NCBI GenBank assembly: GCA_028290245.1 | Contig: JAQGKG010000102.1 | Coordinates: 1 to 7,925, forward strand | DNA: 7,925 nt | From: Devosia sp. | GTDB lineage: Bacteria > Pseudomonadota > Alphaproteobacteria > Rhizobiales > Devosiaceae | Direction: 5' to 3' | In this document: one piece after another, positions 1 through 6,493 of the stretch | Layout of the letters: every line of letters starts with the position of its first letter | Position numbering within the stretch: the stretch's first letter is position 1 | Made by a program: the position numbers and the translations under genes | Notes under the pieces: model-generated | The model's database searches: none | Told to the model about the DNA's origin: nothing | What the model saw: the letters and a program-made list of their open reading frames with translations, nothing else

Positions 1-953
1 TCGCGCTGAAGCAGGCGCCATTCCTTGAGCCGCAGGGCATGGCGCTGCGACATGTTGCGGAAACTGCGCTTGGCGGGGCGGCGTTGGCTACGAATGTGGG
101 TCAGACCGGCTGCGGACGTGGCGTGCCGGCCATAGCTTGGAGAGGCAAGTGCCACCGTGAGCAACAGCGAGGCAAGCCCGATGCCCAGCATGATCAGCAG
201 TTCGCCAATGCCGCCCATCGCGGCCTTGGCCGGAAGCCAGAACGCGCTGTCGATCCGGGGCGCGGCGTCGACGATGGCCTGGCTCTGGAACAGGGCGAAG
301 CGGGACATGTCGCCATAGTAGAGGATGGCGGCGGCCTGGATGCCGATGACAAAACCGGCACCCACTACCGCCGCGACGATCTGGGCGATCAGACGGGTCT
401 GCTTGGGGCCGACGACGCGGAACAGACCCAGCGTGATCAGCATGGAAATGGCGGTGGAAATGGCGCCCATGGCAACGACGACGCCATAGGCGGCGAGCCA
501 TCTAGGGCCATCGAGCAGGGCCAGCATGTTGATCAGCGGGCTGGCGAGTAGGCCCGGCAGGAGGATGCTGGTCAGGGCAACCGCGCCGGTGCGGACGGCG
601 AACAGGCGTTGCGAGGAGGCGGGGGAGGACAGCACCAGATCGAGGTCGGAGCGGCCGTAGTAGACGCGGGTGACGGCTTCGAGCGCTTGCGACAGCATGA
701 TGGTCCAGAACAAGATGCCGGTGCCGGTCAGCATGACGAGGCTGGCGGCATCATTCGGCCCGCCGCGCGCGGCCCAGCGGCCGACGACCCCAAAGGCCAT
801 CAGGTGCAGGATGACCATGGCGGCGGCGAGGAAGATCACGATGCCGATGCTGCGGGTGCGGCGACCGCCGGTCATCATGGCGACCCAGTCGCGCCAGCCG
901 AGGATCAGTTCGTGGCGGGCGAACCAGGCAATGGAGGCGGGCGCGGCGCTCAT
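1..953 (-). CDS. ABC-2-type exporter permease, 3' end cut by window edge
   Basis: The reading frame starts at the ATG at 953-951 and stays open for 317 codons to the left edge, so the C-terminus is missing. It begins MSAAPASIAWFARHELILGW. Hydrophobic stretches that look like membrane helices lie at about residues 36-58, 72-89, 122-147, 153-180, 187-211 and 248-270. A conserved-looking segment DLDLVLSSPASSQRLF (about 103-118) is typical of large ABC-2-type export permeases, where it follows the second helix. The ATG overlaps the TGA stop of the upstream ATP-binding gene (ATGA at 953-950), which indicates one operon and translational coupling. It should form the membrane part of an inner-membrane exporter driven by that ATPase. 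The substrate cannot be read from the sequence. I am confident in an integral membrane permease, less so in the exact subfamily. Confidence 0.85.
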   Translation of the reverse strand, partial: MSAAPASIAWFARHELILGWRDWVAMMTGGRRTRSIGIVIFLAAAMVILHLMAFGVVGRWAARGGPNDAASLVMLTGTGILFWTIMLSQALEAVTRVYYGRSDLDLVLSSPASSQRLFAVRTGAVALTSILLPGLLASPLINMLALLDGPRWLAAYGVVVAMGAISTAISMLITLGLFRVVGPKQTRLIAQIVAAVVGAGFVIGIQAAAILYYGDMSRFALFQSQAIVDAAPRIDSAFWLPAKAAMGGIGELLIMLGIGLASLLLTVALASPSYGRHATSAAGLTHIRSQRRPAKRSFRNMSQRHALRLKEWRLLQR

Positions 954-1705
954 GCGGCTTCTGCGTCTGTTTCGCCACTTTGGGCCACGAGGTCGAGGAA
1001 TATGTCCTCAAGGCTGGATTCGCGGCCGATGCGGGTGCGTAGTTCTGCCAGCGTCCCCTCGGCAATCAGCTTGCCCTGGGTGATGACGCCAATGCGTTCA
1101 GCCATGCGCTCGGCGACTTCGAGGATGTGGGTGGTCATGATAACGGTGACGCCATCGCGCACCTTGCCAAGCAGCACGTCCTTGACGGTGCGGGCCGAGC
1201 CGGCGTCGAGGCCGGTCAGCGGTTCGTCGAGGATGATCAGCTTGGGATCATGGACCAAGGCGCCGGCGAGAGCGACCTTTTGCAGCATGCCCTTGGAGAA
1301 GCCGCCGCACAGCTGATTGGCATGCGGACGTAGGCCAAGCCAGTCGATCAATTCATCAGCCTGGGCCTGAGCCCGCTTGGGTTCGACCTGCCACAAGCCG
1401 GCGACAAACTCGAGATATTCAAGTGGGGTGAGCCGGTCATAGACCATGGGTTCATCCGAAACCCAGGCGACGAGGCGCTTGGCGGCGATGGGATCGCGCC
1501 GGGCGTCGATGCCGAAGATCGAGATGTCGCCGCCATCGGGCTGCAGAAGGCCTGCCACAATGCGCAGGATTGTGGTCTTGCCGGCGCCGTTGGGTCCGAG
1601 CAGGGCGTAGAACTCGCCGGCCTTGATGGTCAGGTCGAGATCCTGCACCACGGGACGATCAAAGCTCTTGGTCAGATGCGAGATGGCGAGGGCAGGGACC
1701 GTCAT
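950..1705 (-). CDS. ABC transporter ATP-binding protein (exporter type)
   Basis: This 251-residue nucleotide-binding subunit hydrolyses ATP to drive the permease encoded immediately downstream. Visible motifs are Walker A GPNGAGKTT (37-45), the signature FSKGMLQK (136-143, the YSKGM-type variant of LSGGQ found in NatA/CcmA-like exporters), Walker B LIILDEP (156-162) with catalytic Glu161, the D-loop GLD (165-167), and switch His193 in TTH. The Q-loop position reads VSDEP (82-86), so the usual glutamine is not obvious there; related exporter ATPases often carry PEEP-like sequences. Length is normal for a stand-alone ATPase of this class. The start is supported by GGAG about 7 bases upstream of the ATG. 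The gene is first in the operon and overlaps the permease by 4 bases. The family assignment is firm; the substrate is unknown. Confidence 0.95.
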   Translation of the reverse strand: MTVPALAISHLTKSFDRPVVQDLDLTIKAGEFYALLGPNGAGKTTILRIVAGLLQPDGGDISIFGIDARRDPIAAKRLVAWVSDEPMVYDRLTPLEYLEFVAGLWQVEPKRAQAQADELIDWLGLRPHANQLCGGFSKGMLQKVALAGALVHDPKLIILDEPLTGLDAGSARTVKDVLLGKVRDGVTVIMTTHILEVAERMAERIGVITQGKLIAEGTLAELRTRIGRESSLEDIFLDLVAQSGETDAEAA

Positions 1706-1959
1706 AGCGTCGCTCCGGCGGATTTTTGGCCTGCCAAGACTAGCCCGGCGGCCTTTCCCGGCGGTGAATCCAAAGCGTTAAGATTTTGTCGTGCCTGCCT
1801 TTCCTTGCACGTCGGCTGTGCAGAATGGGCGGTTGTGACAGGACCCACTAACATTTTAGTTTGGGGCTGCCGCGTTCGCCTCCTGAGCCGGTATCCCAAA
1901 TTGCCTTCCGGTGCCCGTCCCATTGCGGCTCGCGACCGGATTCGTGCCCGGAGCCGACC
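1706..1959. other. Divergent intergenic region between the ABC operon and the MFS gene
   Basis: This 254-base gap must hold the promoters of both divergent units. On the plus strand there is a weak promoter-like pair and an ACTAA/TTAGT inverted repeat near 1833-1860. Shine-Dalgarno-like GGAG motifs lie next to both start codons (1950-1953 for the MFS gene; about 7 bases from the ABC ATG on the minus strand). I found no convincing promoter for the ABC operon, and no RNA gene or small ORF. Confidence 0.6.
1833..1860 (+). promoter_or_regulatory. Possible weak MFS promoter with overlapping inverted repeat
   Basis: TTGTGA (1833-1838) and TTTAGT (1855-1860) are separated by 16 bases and match the sigma-70 consensus at 4 of 6 positions each. 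The inverted repeat ACTAA-CATT-TTAGT (1847-1860) covers the putative -10, where a repressor could bind. The leader to the MFS start would be about 90 bases. Both elements are weak and could be chance, although this is one of the few AT-rich patches in the gap. Confidence 0.3.
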
Positions 1960-3186
1960 ATGACCACCACCTCGCCCGTCACCGGCTTCGGCGACACCAC
2001 GACCAAGCTGGCCATCCTCGCCATGGCGATCGGCTCGTTCGGTATCGGCACCGGTGAATTCGCCATCATGGGGCTGCTGCCAAATCTGGCGCGGGACATG
2101 CTGGTGTCCGAGCCCGAGGCCGGCCATGTGATCAGCGCCTATGCGCTGGGCGTGGTGGTCGGAGCACCGCTGTTTGCGGTGCTGTTCGCCAAGGCGCCAC
2201 GCAAGCCGCTGATGCTGTGGCTGATGGGGCTGTTCGCGCTGGGCAATTTCGGCAGCGCCATGGCACCGGATTATTGGTCGCTGATCGGACTGCGCTTTGT
2301 CGCGGGCCTGCCGCATGGCGCCTATTTTGGTATTGCCGCGCTGATCGCCGCCTCGATGGTGGATGTCGGCTATCGGGCGCGAGCCGTGGGCCGTGTGATG
2401 CTGGGCCTGACGCTGGCGACGCTGATCGGCATGCCGCTGGCAACCTGGCTCGGCCAATATATGGGCTGGCGTCCGACCTTTGCCGGCGTCGGGCTGATTG
2501 GGGTGCTGGCACTAGCGATGATCTTCAAATTCGTGCCGCAGATCCAGATCGCCGAGGGCGCCAGCCCGTTGCGTGAGCTCGGTGCTCTGAAGCGGCCGCA
2601 GGTTTGGCTGACGCTCGGCGTCGCCGCGGTGGGCTGCGGCGGCATGTTCTCGGTGTTCACCTACATTGTGCCGCTGCTGACCGAGGTGGCGCATGTGCCG
2701 GTGGTCTGGGTGCCGCTGGTGCTGGCGCTGTTCGGCGTCGGTATGACGCTGGGCAATATCCTGGGCGCCGCGATGGCCGACAAGGCCTTGATGCCGACCA
2801 TTGGCGGCATGCTGGTGTTCAACGTTATCAGCCTCGCGGTCATCCCATGGACGGCGCAGTTCTGGCTGACAGCCTCGATCAGCGTGCTGCTGGTGGGTTT
2901 CACCGTTGCAATCGGCACTGCGTTACAGACGAGGTTGATGGATGTGGCGGAGGATGGACAGACGCTGGCGGCGACGCTCAATCATGCCGCGTTCAACATC
3001 GGCAACGCACTGGGGGCACTGTTCGGCGGCATGGCCATCGCGGCAGGTTTTGGCTGGGCCTCGACCGGTCCCGTCGGCGCCGTCATGGCCGTGGTCGGGT
3101 TGGGGCTGTTCGTGGTCTCGGTGCTGCTCGACAGGCGCACGTCACGCTGGCAGCCACTCAACGCCGAAGCGCAGCCGGCGGAATAA
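1960..3186 (+). CDS. MFS efflux transporter, YdhP/AraJ-like
   Basis: This is a 408-residue inner-membrane transporter of the major facilitator superfamily, very probably a proton-coupled exporter of small molecules. It resembles E. coli YdhP along its length: SFGIGTGEFAIMGLLPNLA (26-44), VISAYALGVVVGAPL (57-71), the APDYW loop (102-106), LPHGAYFGIAALIAAS (117-132), the helix-5 region GLTLATLIGMPLATWLGQ (149-166), LKRPQVW (210-216), and AFNIGNALGALFGG (344-357). About twelve hydrophobic segments are visible, which is normal for the family. The frame is open further upstream to 1861, but I chose the ATG at 1960 because GGAG lies 6 bases before it and the protein then starts just ahead of helix 1, as in YdhP. 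It is divergent from the ABC operon and ends at a shared terminator facing ohr. The substrate is not known. Confidence 0.92.
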   Translation: MTTTSPVTGFGDTTTKLAILAMAIGSFGIGTGEFAIMGLLPNLARDMLVSEPEAGHVISAYALGVVVGAPLFAVLFAKAPRKPLMLWLMGLFALGNFGSAMAPDYWSLIGLRFVAGLPHGAYFGIAALIAASMVDVGYRARAVGRVMLGLTLATLIGMPLATWLGQYMGWRPTFAGVGLIGVLALAMIFKFVPQIQIAEGASPLRELGALKRPQVWLTLGVAAVGCGGMFSVFTYIVPLLTEVAHVPVVWVPLVLALFGVGMTLGNILGAAMADKALMPTIGGMLVFNVISLAVIPWTAQFWLTASISVLLVGFTVAIGTALQTRLMDVAEDGQTLAATLNHAAFNIGNALGALFGGMAIAAGFGWASTGPVGAVMAVVGLGLFVVSVLLDRRTSRWQPLNAEAQPAE

Positions 3187-3188
3187 AG

Positions 3189-3214
3189 AAGGCGGGCGGC
3201 TTAACGCCCGCCTT
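3189..3214. terminator. Bidirectional terminator between the MFS gene and ohr
   Basis: A perfect 9-bp stem AAGGCGGGC / GCCCGCCTT encloses an 8-base loop. It begins 3 bases after the MFS stop and ends 6 bases before the ohr stop on the other strand. Read on the minus strand the stem is followed by TCTTTATT, a good intrinsic terminator for ohr; on the plus strand the trailing T run is shorter. The position between convergent genes supports a shared role. Confidence 0.85.
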
Positions 3215-3219
3215 GTCGT

Positions 3220-3657
3220 TCAGGCGACAGTTAGCGTCACGTCGACGTTGCCGCGCGTGGCGTTCGAGTAAGGGCAGACTTCGTGGGCCTTGTGGACTAG
3301 GCTCTCGGCCTCTTCCTTGGAAAAGCCGGGGATGGTCACCTTGAGCTCGACGGCGATGTTAAAGCCCTTGGCGCCTTCATTGGCGTTTTCACCGAACGAC
3401 ACGGATGCGTCGATGGTGGTTTCTTTCGGCACCTTGATCTTTTCGCCGCGAGCGACGGCCTTCATGGCGCCGAGGAAGCAGGCCGAGTAACCGGCTGCGA
3501 AAAGCTGCTCGGGATTGGTGCCCGGGCCGTCATTGCCACCCATTGCCTTGGGCGTATCGAGCGTTACCGACAGGCGGCCGTCATCGGTAGCGCTGGTGCC
3601 GGTGCGGCCACCGGTGGTGTGGGCATGGGCGGTATAGACGGCTGACTTGATGGCCAT
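3220..3657 (-). CDS. ohr: Organic hydroperoxide resistance protein Ohr
   Basis: This is a 145-residue thiol peroxidase of the OsmC/Ohr family that reduces organic and fatty-acid hydroperoxides in the cytoplasm. The two catalytic cysteines are Cys60 in GYSACFLGAM (56-65) and Cys128 in AHEVCPYSNATRGN (124-137). Arg18 and Glu50 sit where Ohr proteins carry the catalytic Arg and Glu. The NPEQLFAAGYSACF stretch and the C-terminal CPYSNATRGNVDV are hallmarks separating Ohr from OsmC. In characterised Ohr proteins Cys60 is the peroxidatic residue and is reduced through lipoylated proteins. The frame is open to 3741, but the ATG at 3657 is right: AGGAG lies about 7 bases upstream and the protein then starts MAIKSAVYTA, as the family does. 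It is divergent from ohrR, with an OhrR-type palindrome in the gap, so induction by organic peroxides is expected. Confidence 0.97.
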   Translation of the reverse strand: MAIKSAVYTAHAHTTGGRTGTSATDDGRLSVTLDTPKAMGGNDGPGTNPEQLFAAGYSACFLGAMKAVARGEKIKVPKETTIDASVSFGENANEGAKGFNIAVELKVTIPGFSKEEAESLVHKAHEVCPYSNATRGNVDVTLTVA

Positions 3658-3688
3658 GACAGGCTCCTTGGTTGTGGTCGAAAGGCAT

Positions 3689-3719
3689 CTGATAGGGAGA
3701 CCATTAGCGTGCAATTCAA
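3689..3719 (-). promoter_or_regulatory. Possible ohr promoter overlapping the operator
   Basis: On the minus strand TTGAAT (3719-3714) and TATCAG (3694-3689) lie 19 bases apart, a longer spacing than ideal. TTGCGC with TAATGG at a 17-base spacing is an alternative further upstream. In either case the -35 or the spacer lies inside the palindrome at 3707-3727, so bound OhrR would block transcription of ohr. The exact promoter is uncertain. Confidence 0.4.
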
Positions 3720-3730
3720 TTGCGCGCAAT
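3707..3730. promoter_or_regulatory. Probable OhrR operator in the ohr-ohrR gap
   Basis: A 21-bp palindrome at 3707-3727 has the perfect 13-base core GCAATTCAATTGC (3711-3723) centred on C3717, and its arms continue with only one mismatched pair (3710/3724). The core closely resembles the known Bacillus OhrR operator pattern (TACAATT-AATTGTA). A second perfect 12-bp palindrome ATTGCGCGCAAT (3719-3730) overlaps its right arm, giving three GCAAT-type half-sites in a row. Location between divergent ohr and ohrR, on top of the ohrR -35, supports shared autorepression. OhrR binding itself is inferred. Confidence 0.8.
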
Positions 3731-3749
3731 CGAAATATCATGCTATGAT
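3720..3749 (+). promoter_or_regulatory. ohrR promoter (extended -10)
   Basis: TTGCGC (3720-3725) is followed after 18 bases by TATGAT (3744-3749), preceded by TGC (3741-3743) as an extended -10. Transcription would begin near 3756, giving a leader of about 20 bases with the ribosome site GAGG at 3764-3767. The -35 lies within both palindromes of the operator, so OhrR would repress its own gene. Confidence 0.7.
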
Positions 3750-3774
3750 GATTTTATTGTTCCGAGGATGACCG

Positions 3775-4221
3775 ATGGCAAAAACCGCTGATCCACTGCA
3801 GCTCGATTCCATGCTGTGCTTTGCCGTCTATGCGGCGGGGCATGCTTTCACGCGCTTTTACAAGCCGCGGCTGGACGCGTTGGGCCTGACCTATCCGCAG
3901 TACCTGGCGTTTCTGGTGCTGTGGGAGCAGGACGGCCTGACGGTAAAGGCGCTGGGGGACAGATTGTTCCTCGACTCCGGCACCATCACGCCTTTGCTCA
4001 AGCGCCTCGAAGCTCGCGCATTGGTGCGACGCCAGCGTGACGACCAGGATGAGCGACTGGTGCGGATATTTCTCACCGACCAAGGCCGGGCTTTGCGGGC
4101 GCAGGCATTATCCATTCCATTGCAAGTGGGCGAGGCGCTGGGCGGCGATGCCGAAGCCGCCGCCACCATGCGCGCGGGTCTGCAGCAATTGCGTGAACGA
4201 CTGGACGCGGCGTTGGAGTAG
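3775..4221 (+). CDS. ohrR: MarR-family organic peroxide sensor OhrR, one-cysteine type
   Basis: This is a 148-residue dimeric repressor of the MarR family that senses organic hydroperoxides. Cys15 in DSMLCFAVYAA (11-21) matches the peroxide-reactive Cys15 of Bacillus subtilis OhrR, and Tyr29 and Tyr40, which hydrogen-bond to that thiol there, fall at the same positions. The winged helix-turn-helix covers about residues 43-105: GLTVKALGDRL, recognition helix DSGTITPLLKRL (67-78), and a wing rich in Arg and Asp (85-99). No other cysteine is present, so a two-cysteine disulfide mechanism like that of Xanthomonas OhrR is not available within one protein. The ATG at 3775 follows GAGG with 7 bases between; an ATG at 3768 is out of frame and closes after a few codons. 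The divergent ohr gene makes the assignment firm. Confidence 0.96.
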   Translation: MAKTADPLQLDSMLCFAVYAAGHAFTRFYKPRLDALGLTYPQYLAFLVLWEQDGLTVKALGDRLFLDSGTITPLLKRLEARALVRRQRDDQDERLVRIFLTDQGRALRAQALSIPLQVGEALGGDAEAAATMRAGLQQLRERLDAALE

Positions 4222-4270
4222 AGCGAACTTCGCACAACCGCCAGACGCATGAATTCCCTTAATTGAACGA

Positions 4271-4290
4271 GGCGGCCCGGGTGAGCCGCC
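4271..4290. terminator. Probable terminator between ohrR and cpdB
   Basis: A perfect 6-bp stem GGCGGC / GCCGCC encloses an 8-base loop (CCGGGTGA). It lies 9 bases past the cpdB stop on the minus strand, where it is followed by TCGTTCAATT, and 49 bases past the ohrR stop on the plus strand. The T tract is modest on both strands. Placement between convergent genes is the main support. Confidence 0.6.
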
Positions 4291-4299
4291 CCGCTTGGA

Positions 4300-6276
4300 T
4301 CATAGCGTGATGCGGTAGACGCCGAAACCGTCGGCATTGGTTTCGCCGGTGGCTTCGATCTTGATGGCGATCACGTCATCAACGAACTGGGCAGCTTTCG
4401 GACCCGTGGTGAACAGCACGGTGGTGTCCGGGATCGGCGCCAGCGACCAGTTGCCGTCTGCCAACGGGTTGATGGTGCCGTTCTCGACGATGAAGCGCAC
4501 GATCAGATCGCGGTTTGTGTCTGGGCCCTTGAACACGATCACCTTGGAATCGATGCCGGGGAAAGTGCCGCCGCCACCAGCGCGATAGTTGTTGGTGGCG
4601 ACGATGAACTCCTGGGCCGGGTCGATAGGCTTGCCGTCATACATCAGCTCGACGATGCGGTTGGCGTCCGGGTTGGGCTCTTCCTTGCCATCCGACGAAT
4701 ATTTCGAGGGCTGCGTCAGGTCGATCTTGTAGCTGACGCCATCGATCACGTCGTAATTGTAGGACGGGAAATCCGGGTTGATTAGTTCGGCGTCTGTGGC
4801 GCCCGCTTCGATTTGGTTGAAAATGCCGGCCGAGCGTTCGAGCCAGTTCTTGACGTCGGCGCCCGTGATTTTCACCGCCTGGATGGTGTTGGGATAGAGG
4901 TACAGGTCAGCCACGTTCTTGATGGCCACCGGCCCGACCGGTACGTCGGTGTAGTAATCCGGACCACCACGGCCGCCGGCCTTGAACGGGGCCGCTGCCG
5001 AGAGGATGGGCAGGGCTTCCCACTCGGTGCCCTTCATCATCTGCTCGATGTACCAGGTCTGGGCCTGGCTGACGATTTGCACCGATGGATCGTCCGCGAC
5101 CAGCGCGAAATAGGAATAGAGCGGTGCCGAAGTCTCGCCCACCGCGCGGCGCACATATTCCAGCGTTTCCTTGTGGTCTTCTTCGGCCGCAGCCGCGACT
5201 TCTGCCTCGTCCACGACTAGCGGGTTCACCTTGCCTTCGACACGCTCGAAAATCGGGCGGGCTTCGGAAGTGTGCGAGGCAATGGTCCATTTGCCGGCGG
5301 CATCCTGCTCCAGCAGCAGGTCGATCAGGCCCATATGCGAGCCCCAGAAGCCGGCCATAACGGCAGGCTTGCCGGCGAGGGTGCCCGCGAAGATATCGGC
5401 GCCTTCGACGCCTTCATAGTCGGGTCCGGGGAACACCAGATGCTGGTGGCCGCTTAGGACGACGTCGATTCCTTCGACGCCAGCCAGTTGCAGCGCCATG
5501 TTTTCACTGCCCTTGGCCTGGTCGGCGGCAATGCCGGAGTGACACAGCGCTACGATGATGTCGGCGCCGTCGGCCTTGATCTTGGGCACATAGGCCTCGG
5601 CAGTCTCCACGATGTCGCGGGTGTTCACCTTGCCGGCGAGATGGGTCGCGTCCCAGGTCATGATCTGCGGCGGCAGGAAGCCGATGAGACCGATCTTGAT
5701 GGTTTTGGTGGCGCCAGAGCCGTCGACCAGCTCTTTCTCGATGATCAGGTAGGGCTGGATATAGGTCTCATCGCTCAGCGGCTCAGCAGCGAGTTCACCC
5801 TTGACCAAGTTGGCGGAGACGAAGGGGAAATCGGCACCGGCCAGTGCCTTGTCGAGAAATTCGAGGCCATAGTTGAATTCGTGATTGCCTAGCGTGGCGG
5901 CTTCATAGCCCAGCGTGTTCATGGCGGCGATGACCGGGTGCACGTTGCCATCGAGGCCCTTTTCATAGGCGATATAGTCGCCCATCGGGTTGCCCTGAAT
6001 GATGTCTCCATTGTCCACCAGCATGGAATTGCCGGCCTCGGCGCGGATGGCTTCGATGATCGAGGCGGTACGGGCGAGGCCCATCGTATCGTTGGGCGCA
6101 TCGGCATAATAGTCATAGGCAAACACCGCGACGTGCAGGTCTGTGGTTTCCAGAATGCGCAAATGCGCCTGGTTTGCCTGGGCCATGCTGGCGAAGGGAT
6201 GCATTGCGGCCACGGCTCCTACACTCGCGGAGCCCGCGAGGAATGTGCGTCGAGAAATCCTGGGCAGGAAATTCAT
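4300..6276 (-). CDS. cpdB: Periplasmic 2',3'-cyclic-nucleotide 2'-phosphodiesterase / 3'-nucleotidase
   Basis: This 658-residue enzyme should hydrolyse 2',3'-cyclic nucleotides and 3'-nucleotides in the periplasm to nucleosides and phosphate. A Tat signal is visible: ISRRTFLAG (7-15), a hydrophobic stretch, and a likely cleavage after Ala34 in SMAQA. The metallophosphatase domain has LETTDLH (42-48), VDNGD (87-91), LGNHE (129-133), LCHSG (244-248) and SGHQH (275-279), which together supply the two-metal site. The C-terminal 5'-nucleotidase-type domain shows the CpdB-like NVADLYLYPNT, SYNYDVIDGVSY and NNYRAGGGGTFPG. E. coli CpdB has about 647 residues. The frame is open a further 117 codons upstream, but the ATG at 6276 follows AGGG and starts directly before the Tat signal. 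E. coli CpdB is exported by a Sec signal, so the twin-arginine signal is a difference from that model. It is transcribed alone. Confidence 0.93.
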   Translation of the reverse strand: MNFLPRISRRTFLAGSASVGAVAAMHPFASMAQANQAHLRILETTDLHVAVFAYDYYADAPNDTMGLARTASIIEAIRAEAGNSMLVDNGDIIQGNPMGDYIAYEKGLDGNVHPVIAAMNTLGYEAATLGNHEFNYGLEFLDKALAGADFPFVSANLVKGELAAEPLSDETYIQPYLIIEKELVDGSGATKTIKIGLIGFLPPQIMTWDATHLAGKVNTRDIVETAEAYVPKIKADGADIIVALCHSGIAADQAKGSENMALQLAGVEGIDVVLSGHQHLVFPGPDYEGVEGADIFAGTLAGKPAVMAGFWGSHMGLIDLLLEQDAAGKWTIASHTSEARPIFERVEGKVNPLVVDEAEVAAAAEEDHKETLEYVRRAVGETSAPLYSYFALVADDPSVQIVSQAQTWYIEQMMKGTEWEALPILSAAAPFKAGGRGGPDYYTDVPVGPVAIKNVADLYLYPNTIQAVKITGADVKNWLERSAGIFNQIEAGATDAELINPDFPSYNYDVIDGVSYKIDLTQPSKYSSDGKEEPNPDANRIVELMYDGKPIDPAQEFIVATNNYRAGGGGTFPGIDSKVIVFKGPDTNRDLIVRFIVENGTINPLADGNWSLAPIPDTTVLFTTGPKAAQFVDDVIAIKIEATGETNADGFGVYRITL

Positions 6277-6433
6277 TGGTGTGTCCCTGTTCTGTTCAAA
6301 TGGCTGAACCAAAGACCGGGGGCGCCGCGCTCCCGGACACGGGCAATGATGAGCCCGGTGCGTCACGCTCCGCTGAGGGAGACGTGCATGTCTTGCCGCG
6401 CGCAGGTGACGCTGGGATGACGGCGGCAGTGTG
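6277..6433 (-). other. cpdB leader with inverted repeats, possibly structured RNA or dispersed repeat
   Basis: If transcription starts just inside the promoter at 6434-6462, cpdB has a leader of about 150 bases. It contains a strong hairpin at 6316-6336 (8 pairs with one mismatch, 3-base loop), a GGGC/GCCC hairpin with CAC/GTG flanks next to it (about 6338-6361), and a 7-bp inverted repeat GCGTCAC (6360-6366) / GTGACGC (6406-6412). No known riboswitch class was recognised. The alternative is a palindromic intergenic repeat family; the motif GCTGGGATGACG (6411-6422) has that flavour. No small ORF with a good ribosome site was seen. Confidence 0.4.
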
Positions 6434-6462
6434 AGCCTAGGGGAGGTTAGGGGAGTGGTCAA
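6434..6462 (-). promoter_or_regulatory. cpdB promoter
   Basis: On the minus strand TTGACC (6462-6457) is followed after 17 bases by TAGGCT (6439-6434). The -35 matches consensus at 5 of 6 positions, the spacing is ideal, and TAnnnT is an acceptable -10 for alphaproteobacteria. No closer candidate stands out upstream of cpdB. Confidence 0.6.
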
Positions 6463-6493
6463 ACTGAGGCGGGGCTTTGCATGTCGGAACCGA

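Noticed and set aside
39..1333. Several plus-strand ORFs of 68 to 235 codons antisense to the ABC operon
   Set aside because: Low-complexity Gly/His/Asp-rich or Arg/Ser-rich products that mirror the codon pattern of the real minus-strand genes; none shows a recognisable domain.
1715..1764. Three copies of CCGGCGG upstream of the ABC operon (1715, 1745, 1758)
   Set aside because: Spacing is irregular and such strings are frequent by chance in DNA of this composition.
1861..1959. 33-codon N-terminal extension of the MFS protein
   Set aside because: The stretch is Pro/Arg/Ser-rich and unlike YdhP relatives; the ATG at 1960 has a well-placed GGAG.
1702..2457. 251-codon minus-strand ORF across the MFS gene and the divergent gap
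   Set aside because: Its product is rich in Gln, His and Arg with no family resemblance, and it lies antisense to a clear MFS gene. Long antisense frames are common in GC-rich DNA.
3658..3741. 28-codon N-terminal extension of Ohr
   Set aside because: It would run through the ribosome site and operator region; the start at 3657 gives the standard Ohr N-terminus.
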